Shown piece after piece: positions 10,570 through 21,680 of a stretch of DNA of 64,000 bases. A program made the translations under genes and the position numbers. Source of the DNA: Brassica napus (lineage: Eukaryota > Streptophyta > Magnoliopsida > Brassicales > Brassicaceae). The DNA is taken from positions 48,388,681 through 48,452,680 of the forward strand of contig NC_063450.1 in assembly GCF_020379485.1 (NCBI RefSeq), in the 5' to 3' direction. Below the pieces are notes generated by a model. It was not told where the DNA came from. It worked only from the letters and a program-made list of their open reading frames with translations, and did no database searches. Within the stretch, counting starts at the first letter, position 1; each line of letters begins with the position of its first letter.

Positions 10570-11205
10570 CCTCGCCTTTTTTTTTATCTCTTTCCTCCTC
10601 TTTTTTCAGACAGCTTTTTTTTTTTTATGTCGAATCTTCGGTTTATTTGGGCTTAACTTTTAAGGCCCTTAAGCCCAATCTTCACTCATGCATATATATG
10701 AAGATAGTTTATATGCGATTTTGTGGTTTCATAGTTAGAAATAAGGTTTTGATGAAAACATGATTATAACGTTTTGATGAAAAACCGAAAAGAGAATGCA
10801 AAAATACGGTTATGTAGATTTTATAACGAAGTTGTGGTTCATAACTGATCATTTAATAAGTTACAAAGCATAATTTTTTTTAAAATGGTCAGCTAAATTC
10901 AGTAGCTGAACCATTAATAAGTCAGATTGTGATATTTTGGAAAATTAATCCAATCCACTAATTCACAAAAAATCTACTTAGGGAATCTCTCGCCTCCAAG
11001 GCTATAAGTTGAGAGTTAATTTGTTTGTGATGTTTTTTTTTTTTTTTTTTTTTTTTTTTGTTTGTTTGTGATGTTAGCACTCAAAAGAAACAAATGTTTG
11101 AACAACCAGAAGAAGCAACAGTTTTACAACAAACACTGAAAGTCTCTTAAACAAAGAACTGAAACAAGAGAAAACATAAATATATTGGCGAATATTAACT
11201 TCTAA
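10570..11205. other. MSRB2 upstream region and 3' flank of the AT-hook gene
   Basis: Contains a pyrimidine-rich leader on the T-rich strand (10577-10625), AT-rich DNA, and a long T run at 11033-11059. An ATTTGGGCTTAA / AGGCCCTTAAGCCCAA block at 10645-10680 resembles plant TCP or telo-box type elements (GGCCCA-like). No gene. Confidence 0.35.
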
Positions 11206-12021
11206 CTACTGAACTGATGGAGATGCTTCTTCTTCCATGGCACAGTCCACCTTCTTGTGTTCCCCCTCAAACAACTTGGCTATCAGCCCACTCTTGGACA
11301 CAGAGCTTTTAGGATCTGTCTCCATTTCGGAGCCAACGTTGTTGTTGTCGTTGTTGTCTCCGCTCAATATACTCTTGTTCCCAAGCTCTAGCTGAAGCCC
11401 CTGCGGCACTTTCTCTCCTATACAAGCCGGTTCCTCCGCCATAAGATCGAACCCACGACCCTCACCAGGTGATTTCTGTTGCTCTTTCTGTGCCAAGACA
11501 AGGTTCTCTTTACCAGTCACCATCGTCTTCGTCTCTGGAGCTGGAAAAAACTCCACCAGACGAGTCGCAGCTTCGCCATTGCTCTCCTTGGACATTAAAG
11601 GCAAAGCTCGAGCAGGTTCAGAAATCTCCAAGTCAGTGAAAACATCTTTTATTGGTTCATCATTAGGAGGTAGAGACTGATCATCATCACTTTGGTTCTT
11701 GGTTTCTTCTTTTGTGAACATTTTAACATTAGGAGCTACGTCGTTAGATGGTGTCACCGGCATAACTTTCCCTCGTGCGAACACGATACCTCTCAGTTTA
11801 GTGTCACTGTCGTCAACCTTGACGTTGAGAATGTATCCTGCGTCGTAAGATCCTGCGACCACACCAGAAACAGTCTTACCAACCAGATTAACGTCAAGAT
11901 TTGGAGTCACGCGACCATTTTCTTGTTCATCTTTGCGTGGACGACCTCTCTTTCGCTTGACCAAGAGATCATTAGCAACAGGAGGGGGTGAACTTGTGCT
12001 GGCTAGGTTCAACGGATTCAT
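11206..12021 (-). CDS. AT-hook motif protein (At4g21895-like)
   Basis: A single-exon frame of 271 residues starting MNPLNLASTSSPPPVANDLL. I chose the ATG at 12021 because the upstream in-frame extension to 12135 is AT-rich and hydrophobic. An AT-hook (KRKRGRPRK) lies near residues 21-30 and would bind the minor groove of AT-rich DNA. A conserved-looking block follows (LVGKTVSGVVAGSYDAGYIL, VKVDDSDTKLRGIVFARGKV, MPVTPSNDVAPNVKMF). The C-terminal half is acidic and low in complexity and ends KLFEGEHKKVDCAMEEEASP then SVQ. It is probably nuclear; targets are unknown. The gene family seems to be Brassicaceae-type and the neighbourhood fits At4g21895, which is memory-based. Confidence 0.78.
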   Translation of the reverse strand: MNPLNLASTSSPPPVANDLLVKRKRGRPRKDEQENGRVTPNLDVNLVGKTVSGVVAGSYDAGYILNVKVDDSDTKLRGIVFARGKVMPVTPSNDVAPNVKMFTKEETKNQSDDDQSLPPNDEPIKDVFTDLEISEPARALPLMSKESNGEAATRLVEFFPAPETKTMVTGKENLVLAQKEQQKSPGEGRGFDLMAEEPACIGEKVPQGLQLELGNKSILSGDNNDNNNVGSEMETDPKSSVSKSGLIAKLFEGEHKKVDCAMEEEASPSVQ

Positions 12022-12756
12022 TCTAAGATAACATAAAAACAATAAAACGTGATTTTGTTTAGTTTTCATGCTATAATATATATATATATAATAGTGGAAT
12101 GTGATTTTTGTTAATGTCAAAATATTCTGTAACAAATCGGTCTGTCATGATTCTAACAAAACAAATAAGGGGTTTTTGCCAAAACTAACCCACAACTTGA
12201 TTTTAACTCCAAACATGTACCCAAACTTGAATCAAATGCAAAACTAACCTAAAAGCCTAGTGAAATTACAGCTCAGCCCCTTGTGACCAAACAAAAAAAC
12301 AGAAGCCATTTTTACGAATATAGCCCTAGTAAATCGTCTGAGTCGTCTGAGATGTTGGAAGTCGTCTGGACGACTGAAGTGTAAGTCGTCTGGTACCGGT
12401 TTATTTTAAAAATAATTTATAAATCTTGTAAAAAAATATTTTGATGCGTGAAAAATAAAAACCAAGTAATTATAAACAGTTTTAAGTGATATAAATTAAG
12501 ATATGATAAAATTGATTTGTTTTGAAGATAGATGAGTGGAAGTAGTGAATCATGAAATACTTTGGTTTAGGAGTTTGGCAAACATATGTTGTAGTATTGT
12601 ATGTATTGTTAGGGTTAGATTTTGGAAAACTAAAATATTTTTTTCAAAAATTAGTTTTCACCTATATGTGTTTATTTATGTGTATAGTAAACACTTTTCA
12701 AGTTTGATTTGATTTTATGAAGTCTTTAATTAGATAATTAAGTTTAGGGGTTATGT

Positions 12757-13142
12757 TTAGGGTGTGGACGACTTATATTTCAGTCGTCTGTTGAATAATT
12801 TACTCGGACGACGTATATTTCAGTCGTCTGTTGAATAATTTACTCGGACGACTTACATTTCAGTCGTATGGTGAAGAAATTAAAACAGATGACTTACATG
12901 TAAGTCGTCCAAATATTCCCACCTAATTTTTTTTAAAAAAATTATTTTTCCATTTAAATAATTTAAACCAGACGACTTACTTGTAAGTCGTCTGGAAAGT
13001 CTTCTATTTTAGTTTCCCGCTAAAAATATTTAATTTCCCGCTAAAAATATTAAACTCTTCTGGACGACTTACATGTAAGTCATCTGTTTTAATTTCTTCA
13101 CCAGACGACTGAAATGTAAGTCGTCCAGGAAGTCGTCTGAGT
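12757..13142. repeat. Repeats and inverted repeats of the GACGACTTA unit, left side
   Basis: A 40-bp unit (GGACGACTTATATTTCAGTC followed by GTCTGTTGAATAATTTACTC) is repeated in tandem about three times from 12763. The segment with ATTAAAACAGATGACTTACA near 12880 recurs inverted near 13060-13105 (GTCATCTGTTTTAATTTCTT). Each unit is itself close to a perfect palindrome. Confidence 0.8.
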
Positions 13143-13229
13143 CAAAAATATTTAACCTAATTGGATTTTTTGTCTCCCTATATAAAGAAAAATTTACACA
13201 TTCTCTCTCCTCCTCTCAAATGGCTGCAA

Positions 13230-14235
13230 CAAAAATGTAATGTTCATCATTCTAAAACTCTCCAACCTCTCTCTAATCTCTTTGACTTGAAAACACCAAA
13301 CTTTATATGAATTTTTCAGTTTTGTCTCATGTATTTCTTACTAATCTATCTCTTTTGCAGGTTTTTAATCAAATGGTACTCATCTGCCACTAATTTAAAG
13401 GTAAATCTATTAATTTTAGATATGTATTTTTGTGTGTTCTATAAATGTAGATTTATCTAATCTTCCACTCATTTTCTCTATTTTTAAGTCATTTGAACGT
13501 TTTTGGATATGCAGGTTTTTCAGATCTGGATTTGATATGCAGGTTTTTCAGATCTGGAAGACTTCTTGGACGACTTACCTGTTAGTCGTCTGGAAGTCGT
13601 CTGGACTTCTTGGAAGTCTTCTGACAAAGTCGTCTGGACTTCCAGAAAGTCGTCTGGACTTCCAGGAAGTCATCTGGACTTCCAGGAAGTCGTCTGGACT
13701 TCCAGGAAGTCGTCTGGACTTCCAGGAAGTCGTCTGGACTTCATGGAAGTCTTCTGAAGAAGTCGTCTGGACTTCCAGGAAGTCGTCTGGACTTCATGGA
13801 AGTCTTCTGACGAAGTCTCCCTTTCATAATAGATCTGAGCATTTTGGTAAGTTCTTATGTTTGATTTTTCTTTATTTGGTAACTTCTTGTTGTATAAAGT
13901 TCTTACTTTTTTCCCAAACTAAAACTCTCCAAACCTACTCTAATCACTTTGACTTGAAAACACCAAACTTTATATGAATTTTCCAGTTTTGTCTCATGTC
14001 TTTCTTACTAATCTATCTTTTTTGCAGGTTTTTAATTAGATGGTACTCATCTTCCACTAATTTAAAGGTAGATATATTATTTTTAGATATGTATTTTTGT
14101 GTGTTCTGTAAATGTAGGTTTATCTAATCTTTCACTCATTTTTTCTATTTTTAAGCCATTTGAACGTTTTTGGATATGCAGGTTTTTCAGATCTGGATTT
14201 AATATGCAGGTTTTTCAGATCTGGAAGACTTCTGG
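13230..14235 (+). repeat. Direct duplication of an exon-like module
   Basis: About 330 bp at 13230-13560 recurs at 13905-14235 with few changes. Both copies contain CTCTTTGACTTGAAAACACC or its close variant, a TTTTGCAG acceptor-like site, a short exon-like piece (GTTTTTAATC to TTTAAAG) ending in a GGTAAAT / GGTAGAT donor, and TTTTTCAGATCTGGA twice. They may derive from a captured or former gene. No continuous protein is evident. Confidence 0.7.
13570..13825 (+). repeat. 20-bp tandem array, block 1
   Basis: The unit AGTCGTCTGGACTTCCAGGA repeats head-to-tail with an exact 20-bp period at 13640-13750 and in looser form on both sides. Translations in any frame give repeating peptides (for example SGLPGSRLDFQEVVW), a by-product of the array rather than evidence of a gene. 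Confidence 0.9.
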
Positions 14236-14440
14236 GACGACTTACCTGTTAGTCGTCTGGAAGTCGTCTGGAAGTCGTCTGGAAGTCGTCTGGACTTCCT
14301 GTAAAGTCGTCTGGACTTCCTGTAAATTCGTCTGGAAGTCGTCTGAACTTCCTAAAAGTCTTCTGACAAAGTCGTCTGAACTTCCTGGAAGTCGTCTGGA
14401 CTTCTTAGAAGTCGTCTGGACTTCTTAAAAGTCGTGTGGT
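14236..14440 (+). repeat. 20-bp tandem array, block 2
   Basis: A more degenerate copy of the 20-bp array follows the second exon-like module, with units such as AGTCGTCTGGACTTCCTGTA and short 10-bp units AGTCGTCTGG. Together with block 1 it shows that the module plus array was duplicated as a unit of roughly 670 bp. Confidence 0.85.
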
Positions 14441-15050
14441 CTTGTCTACTCAAGTGGAATCCAAGCTTGTCTTTGTAGAGGAATGATCTATAATAGTTTT
14501 GTTTGTGGTCTATTTTGTGAATTGCATGTCTACTCTTTTAGTTGTGATTTTTTTGTAAAATCAGTAATAATGTTTTCCAAGATGTATTAAATGTGCTAAC
14601 AATGTGTTTACACATTTACAAATCAATGAAATAATAGACTTCAGTAGCCTTTTCCTTATCTTTGGATCTCTCATATGCAATAATAAACTCCAATGGCCTT
14701 TTTCTCATCTTAATAAACAAGAATGTTGGTAGCTTTATATTGATACAACATTTTAAGAAGCATTTTAACCCTTCTTCCAACTCATAACAATAGTCATCAT
14801 TATTGTCTATAACAATAATACTTAAGAGATGGAAACAAACAATAGTAACTAGTCAAAGCATATCATATTTTATTATAAGTTTGCGTTGAAAAACTTAGTC
14901 AAATTTAGTAAAACTAAGGGAGAGAACATATTTTGTAAATATGAGTTTTACATATCTTGAAGTTACTTATCACTCTTAAAAATACAAGTTATTCAAAAAC
15001 TAACGTAGAAGACTTAAAAACTAGCGGAGAAGACGGGGACGACTTCAATC
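14441..15050. other. Unique-looking interior of the MULE-like element
   Basis: AT-rich DNA without the GACGACT units. No coding frame or known motif is supported. It could be captured host DNA. Confidence 0.3.
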
Positions 15051-15054
15051 TAAG

Positions 15055-15885
15055 TTGTCCAGACGACTAAACTATACGTCGTCTGGTCAACGCAGAGGTT
15101 ATTTTTGCAATTGACTTTGAAATCTGTTATTTCGGACGACTGAAAAATAAGTCGTCTACTATTGTTTGGCTAAAAAAAACTCCAAAAAAGCTAGACGACT
15201 TACATTTCAGTCGTCATAGGTTAGTTTTGCATTTGACTGGATTATTTCAGAAGTTTGACTTTTCTGGACGACTTACATTTCAGTCATCTAGTGAAAATTA
15301 AAATAATAATATTTTTAAAAAAGTAGACGACTTACAGTTAAGTCGTCATAGGTTAGTTTTGCAATTGAAAAAAAAACTTCAAGATTTAATTATATACAGA
15401 CGACTTATAATTCAGTCGTCCACGAGATGACTGAAATGTAAGCCGTCCAGGATTTACGAGGTTTGACCAGAATCTCGGAAAAAAAATCCTGGACGACTTA
15501 CAAGTAAGTCGTCTCGTGGACGACTGAATTATAAGTCGTCTGTGTATAATTAAATTTTGAAGTTTTTTTTTTCAATTGCAAAACTAACCTATGACGACTT
15601 AACTGTAAGTCGTCTACTTTTTAAAAAATATTATTATTTTAATTTTCGCGAGACGACTGAAATGTAAGTCGTTTGGGGAAGTCAAACTTCTGAAATTATC
15701 CAGTCAAATGCAAAACTAACCTATGACGACTTAAATGTAAGTCGTCTAGGTTCTTTGGAAATTTTTTTGAAACCAAACAAAAACAGACGACTTAACTTTC
15801 AGTCGTCTCAGGTTACAGATTTCAAAGTCAATTGCAAAAATAACCTCTGCGTTGACCAGACGACTTCCAGGTAAGTTGTCTACAG
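15055..15885. repeat. Large palindrome (two ~400-bp arms, ~30-nt spacer)
   Basis: Left arm 15055-15455 and right arm 15485-15885 are reverse complements with scattered differences. Matching pairs include GTCGTCTGGTCAACGCAGAG near 15078 with CTCTGCGTTGACCAGACGAC near 15845, and GTCCACGAG / CTCGTGGAC beside the centre. The spacer is about 15456-15484. A transcript through it would fold into a long hairpin. Confidence 0.9.
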
Positions 15886-16442
15886 CCAGACGACTTCCCC
15901 AGTAAGTCGTCTGACGAACAGATCTGAAAAAAAACTCGATGTCATACCTTAAATTGGTGAGATAAGTTCCTTAGCATACATAAGGCTTCTCCAAACACAC
16001 AGAATCACAAACGAAAGTAACCCACCCAGAATCGTTAGCTTCTATGACTCTATGAACCATTAAAAATTTAGAATCAAAATTTTGGGTTTTTTTAGCTCAT
16101 TGTGGAGAGAAAGTGAGAGATATGTTGTGTTTAGTTCACAAGAATGGAAAAAGAAGAAGGGTAAATCAATTTTGGGAGCATTAAGAGCTTCAAGTTGGTT
16201 GTTCATGGTGGTTGTGGTATTGATGACAATGGCAATCTTGTAATTACTTGAAAATGATGAGGGTGAGAGAGTAAAAATGTCATTTTCGAAAAAAAAAAAA
16301 AAAAAAAAAATTGATGGCATTTTCGTAAATTATATGAACTTGTGGGGTGAATAGGGCAAAACCAATTTTCAAAAAAAAAGGAGGTTAGTTTTGTGTTTGA
16401 CTTTAAGTTATAGGTCAATTCTGCAAAAAGCCCAACAAATAA

Positions 16443-18096
16443 TCACTAATCTGCATAACATTCTAGGGTTTCACTCTGACACAGTATGATTGTTATATAT
16501 ATTTTCTTCGGAATTATGGATCTGATTTAAGAACAAATCAGAACATAGAAGAAACCTAAAGATCAAGAGATCCATCATTTTAGGATGAAAAAAAAAAAAA
16601 AAGGAATGAAGATTCTAATCATCACTAAACCAAGAAACTAAACAATGTATCAAACCTCTGTATGATTAAACAAAAAAAAGACCAAAAAGTTTTGTTAAAT
16701 GTTTTTTTTCTTTTTTGAACTGGAAGTTTGTTAAATGTTTTTAATTACCTTTCAACCAAATTTGAAGTTTCAATGTTTTCTGGAATACGATCACAAATCA
16801 AGCTTTTGAGTGTATTTGGAATTCTTCTTTGGCTACTTCTTCTCCTTCAAGTTTTGCTTTCTTGGAGTTTCTGTGGCATTTGGTTTCATACCTTCACATT
16901 CCGATTTATATGCAACATATTGGGCTTTTCTTTACGTACTGAATTTTTGGTTATATTTATTTAATTATTCTCAAAATGAATATCTCCTTCTAATTCAATT
17001 TGGTTCCAAGTATCATAACTTTTGTTTGTGTAAAATGCCAAAACCCCATTTTGACAATTAACAGGTTGGCAAATTAATGAATTCAAAAATCTATAAGATA
17101 ATGCCAAAGGTATAAGACATGACTGGAAATAATGATTCAAGTAACTTTTCATAATATTACTCCCAAATAAATCTTATTATTCATTAATTTGAAAATATCA
17201 CATGCCTATCATTTATTTGAATATTTACTATAACGTACTTAAATTAAGGTTAGTTCATTAACAAATCACAATTTTTAGTTTTTGATTCTTTTATTGTTAT
17301 ATATATGATTTTACCAAAAAAATGTATTTTTTTATTTTGTGAAGATCACATGTTTATTGTTTACTCTTGAGAATTGATGACATAGCACCATTATTTTTGT
17401 AACAGTAAAACCTAAATTTTTATTCTGGAAATGTCACTTAAGCACCATTTTTAGATATCCACTTAAATTCAGCTTGACTCATTACTTAAGCATCATTTTT
17501 AGTTTAAGCCTTAGTAGCCATAATTTATTAAACAATAAAGGCTCTGACCTAAAATCCACAAACATTGATTTTAAACAGCAAAATTTGTCATTTTCAAAAA
17601 GAAAATATTGTATAACGATTTGAAAGCACAGTTACGCAAAAAAAACATTTTTTATACGGTAGTGGCTTTTATAGCTGTGAAAAACTTCAAACAAAAGGTT
17701 GAAGACCCAAAATTAGCTTTTTGTGATATTTTATATTATGACAAAAGAATATATAACTTCCGGCGTTAAATTATTAAATTATTTAACAACTTTTTCTACA
17801 AAAGAAATTATAAAAGTAGAACTATTAAATCGGAAACGATAATGTAACGTTTCGAACTTTTTTTGTCCACGTAACGGTTTGAGCTTTTACTAGTCTTTAA
17901 TCAACGGTCAAAACAAACTTGTGTTCTAACATCGAACGGTCGAAATTGAAACAGAGTGAATAACATACATTCAGTTGTTGTTGCATGTCACACCATACAT
18001 TAGTTATTCCATAATGTGGTTACATACATTATTCTAGTTGAAATTAACGAACCAAATATTATTCATGATTCATGTACCTTCCAAACATTTTTCAAT
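16443..18096. other. AT-rich intergenic region, 3' of MATE gene 1
   Basis: Long A/T runs and no supported gene; short open frames here are low in complexity. Confidence 0.3.
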
Positions 18097-21000
18097 TTAG
18101 TTTAGTAGTGGCTCCTTCTTGTCATCCCACATATCCAAACGTTTTCTCGCCTTTTTCACCTAGATCATTACATGGCAATAATAAAATCTCAACAAACCAA
18201 ATCACAACTTTATAAAATATATGATTTCAAATCAATATGATGTGACTTGATATCACGTAACACGTACCTCTTTATCCCAATCTGTTCGATACGTAACGTA
18301 AAGCAAGATGAGGGTTTGCATGAGGGTACCTCCAATCATCCCGGTCCATATTCCCTATCACCAAAATTCACATAAATTAATTTACTATATAGATAAAAGA
18401 GAAAAAGACAAAAATAGCACTAAATCAAGTTTATGTTCTCAAACTAGCACTCAAGGTCAAAAGTCACAAAAATAGCACTTAATGTTTTATCAAAAGTCAC
18501 AAACTTAGGGTTTAGAGTTAAAGGATGGGGTTTAGGATTTAGGGTTTAGGGTTTAGGGTTTAAAGTTTAGGGTTTAGGGTTTAGATTTTAGGGTTTACGG
18601 TTTAGGGTTTAGGGTTTAGGGTTTAGAGTTTAGGGTTTAGGGTTTAGGGTTTAGATTTGAGAAATGAGGTTTTGGGGATAAGATTTCAAATTTTGAAAAA
18701 TAAAAAAATTAAAATTTTCAAAAGATAAACTTAGAAAGGTGCTATTTTGGTCATTTTAGTTTTTGAGTGCTATTTTTGTGATATAAACTTAGAAATGTAC
18801 TATTTTGGCGATTTGCCCTAGATAAAATGCATATATAATAGAGAAAATATTAAAAACGAACCTTGGCTTGTAAATTGAAAGTAAACCCGAGAACACAACC
18901 AATGGGAATACCAACAACATAGTAACAACCAACATTCACATATGCCACGAATGTCTGCCATCCACATCCCACTGCCACTCCTACAAACACATACCAATTC
19001 AAGATTTATTTGGCCCGGTTAAGTAAATGTATAAACCGGTTTTCTCCGGATTTAGCTAAAATTGAATTGCACGTATATACCGGACAAGACAGGTTGGATT
19101 CCGTTGAGAAGGATGGTAACGGCTAGAAAAGGACATAGCTCAGAGACGGCCTTAGCCACCTCAACGTCGGACGTGAAAATGTAGCCGATGTAGTCACGCG
19201 ACGCCGTCAGGGCGAGCGCCTCCGCGAGGGAGATCACGAAGGAGACGAAAGTCGCCATCCATGAAGAGAACATCGCCGATTTTGGATGTTCTGCTCCAAG
19301 CTCATTACTTGTCCTTACACTGTCACAGTTTTTTAATTAAATTTTTTAATACATTATATTTCAGTAGTGTTGGTTAAAGAAAAACGGTGATTAATGATTT
19401 GGAATTAATTAAGAAGAATTACTAATTAACCTTACAGCCGCATTGAAACCGACGGATACCATGAAAGATAATCCTGAAATTGACATACTGTAACAACGAT
19501 AAAATGTTGAATAAAACGGTAGAAAAACCGTGAAATATTTTTTGGAATACTTTTTGGGTAAAAATGTTAAAAATACATGTTAATATAATCAAGGGACTTA
19601 CCAAATGGAAAGAGAATCTAGGGAGAGAGCATGATCGTTGAGCAAACCAGCAAGAAGAACCAGAATCTGTGAATACCACATTTCCAAACAGATCATAACA
19701 GCCGAACCAGCAGAGAGTTTAAAAAAGCTCCAAAGACCATGGAACGATCTCCAACTAAGACCAGTCCACGTGTGTCTGAACGTTGGACTTGTTATAATAT
19801 ACAAAGTTTGGGACAGAACTATGAACCACCAAGAGATGGTAAGAACATAAGCAATGCCCATAAGACCTAGGCCCATTACGTAAACGGTGGTCCACGTCAG
19901 CAAAATCTGGAGGAAAAGGGCGGCGCCTGAGATGTACGCGCTGGGGGTCACCACGCTTTGGGCTTGGAGGAACTTTTGGGCCGTGAAGTTGACGGCGAAA
20001 GCGAAAATTTGAGGGATGAGTCCGACGATGTATAGAGATGCCATGTACGAGACTGTTTTGGGCTCGCCTAGTAGGATTAGAATCGGGTACGAGAAGGTGT
20101 ATAGTACTGTCATGGGGAAACCAACCAGAGCGAGGACGATCGTTGCTCGTTGGAGATAGATCCCAAGCATCTCGTATCGGTGGGCACCATATGCTTGTCC
20201 ACATAGTGTCTCGACTGCACTTCCCATACCTAACTGTACAACAAACATTAAAATCCAAAAATAAGGTTTAATTGTATGCTTATATTTTTTTGTTAGGCGT
20301 CATATACCAATTTTTTAAAAAGTGGTTAAGAATCCATCTACTAATATTCTTTGACTTCTATTTCCAAGCATTCGAGATTTCTTACAAAAGGAATTTAAAA
20401 ATAAATGATTTTACAGAAAACTTTTTCAAACAGATTTTACTACACTTATAACCCAAATTACACTTAAAACGTTATAGTTTTTTGCTCCTAATCATCTAAT
20501 CATTACAAATTCAAATCAACAAAAAGAAAGAAGAGAATCATTTACATGTTAATAAGAAAATGAATGGTTCAAAAAAAAGTGAATGTCATTTTCTTTTTTA
20601 CTCGGAAATTTGGTTACAATATATAGATTTCCAGGAAAACAGTTAAAAAAAAAAGACTTCCAGGAAATATATGTTTTGGGAGTAGTTGCGTATGATCAGA
20701 TTCGGTCCTGTATGAAAACATATCAAACGCATGCTTGCGGTTTGGGTAATATATATGCTTACCGTCAGTTATTTTACAACAAGAACTCAATAATTTAGTT
20801 GGTTCGCGCCATAAACTCAATACCCATGTGGAAGGTTTTGAACTTTTACAACAAGAACTTTAAGCAAAAAAAAAAGTTTGAACTTTTAATAATAAAAAGT
20901 TTGAACTTTATCTTTTCTGCTTCTAGTTTACAAAAATTTAAGGAAAATATGTATCAGAATTTTATCAGAATTTTATTGTTATCAGCGGTGATAACTTGAA

Positions 21001-21680
21001 TAGTTATTATTATAATATAAGTTTGTCTCTATACTGTAATCAGATAACACTTTTCATTTCAATGTACATGTCTTTAAAAATGTATTCATTTAATTCTTCT
21101 TTTTTTTTACAGCCATTTACTTCTTCTTTTAAATATAAAAATGTTACTTTTAACTCTAAGAAAAATAACAATCTATTTAAGAGTAAAAAATAGAAATGCA
21201 ATTGAATATTTAACGTCTCTATAAATAATTATTTTTATAATTTGCACATATATTTATATATATCAAATTGGAGAAGAAAAAAAATATAATATAAACGTGC
21301 CCCCAAATATATGTGCTTGTGCTAGCTGGTGTGCACGATAATGTAAAACGTACCATGAGGCCATAGACAAGATTAAAGCAGCTGTTGCCGATGGACGCGG
21401 CTGCGAGTTCTTGACTACCGATATGTCCGGCAAAGATACGGGTCGAGATACTCATTCCGCTGTTGAGCAAATAGACAAATATCGCCGGAAGTGCCAATCG
21501 AAAGAGAAGTTTCATTTCTATACACGCCCCTAAGTACAAGCGCCTCCGTGACGGAAGGCTGCTCTCCATCAAGATGCTCTCGAGTGATTCGACGTCCCTC
21601 AGTGGTTTTCGCTCAGAGTCCGTCGGATCCACCAAAGGTTGCTGGAGAGTTCTCTCCGCCGTCTCTATTGACATATCCAT
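18097..21680 (-). CDS. MATE (DTX) efflux transporter, tandem copy 1
   Basis: Seven exons on the minus strand: 21680-21354, 20233-19602, 19487-19431, 19319-19081, 18980-18862, 18354-18268 and 18159-18097, total 1524 nt, 507 residues. MATE proteins are 12-helix cation or proton antiporters that export organic compounds or load vacuoles. Landmarks are [111 protein letters not shown] and the C-terminal [16 protein letters not shown]. All splice sites conform and the frame is open. In the second-half motif, copies 2 and 3 read LGAGNPKSA; this copy reads LGAEHPKSA, which may affect function. It corresponds to the At4g21903/At4g21910 group by position and sequence type; the substrate is unknown. Confidence 0.93.
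18407..18822. repeat. Interstitial telomere-type repeats within a MATE1 intron
   Basis: Intron 18355-18861 holds about twenty copies of TTTAGGG and one-base variants at roughly 18500-18655. Outside these are matching blocks CAAAAATAGCACT (about 18410 and 18470) and, inverted, AGTGCTATTTTTGTG / GTACTATTTTGGCGATTT (18765-18815). The array is therefore carried inside a repeated unit with inverted ends, probably a small transposable element, rather than being a random telomere relic. Confidence 0.75.

Larger units (their letters stand above)
12169..16433. mobile_element. Non-autonomous MULE-like element with terminal inverted repeats and 9-bp TSD
   Basis: The ends are inverted: left GGGGTTTTTGCCAAAACTAA, right (reverse strand) GGGCTTTTTGCAGAATTGAC, with further similarity through CAACTTGA / TAACTTAA and a second shared block GCAAAACTAACCT / ACAAAACTAACCT. 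The 9-bp direct repeat AACAAATAA flanks it exactly (12160-12168 and 16434-16442), the size typical of Mutator-like elements. No transposase is seen. The interior is built from dozens of near-palindromic units of the form GACGACTTACATGTAAGTCG with variants, a 20-bp tandem array, a duplicated exon-like module and a large palindrome, each listed separately. The length is 4265 bp. The superfamily is inferred from the TSD length. Confidence 0.82.

Noticed and set aside
10193..10663. 156-residue plus-strand open frame
   Set aside because: Antisense shadow of MSRB2 exon 1 and its leader.
13570..13825. CRISPR-like regular array
   Set aside because: Eukaryotic DNA, 20-bp head-to-tail units without unique spacers, inside a TIR element.
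13432..13977. 181-residue open frame rich in SGLPGSRLDFQEV repeats
   Set aside because: It is the translation of the 20-bp tandem array and its flanks; other frames give equally repetitive peptides, and nothing resembles a conserved protein.
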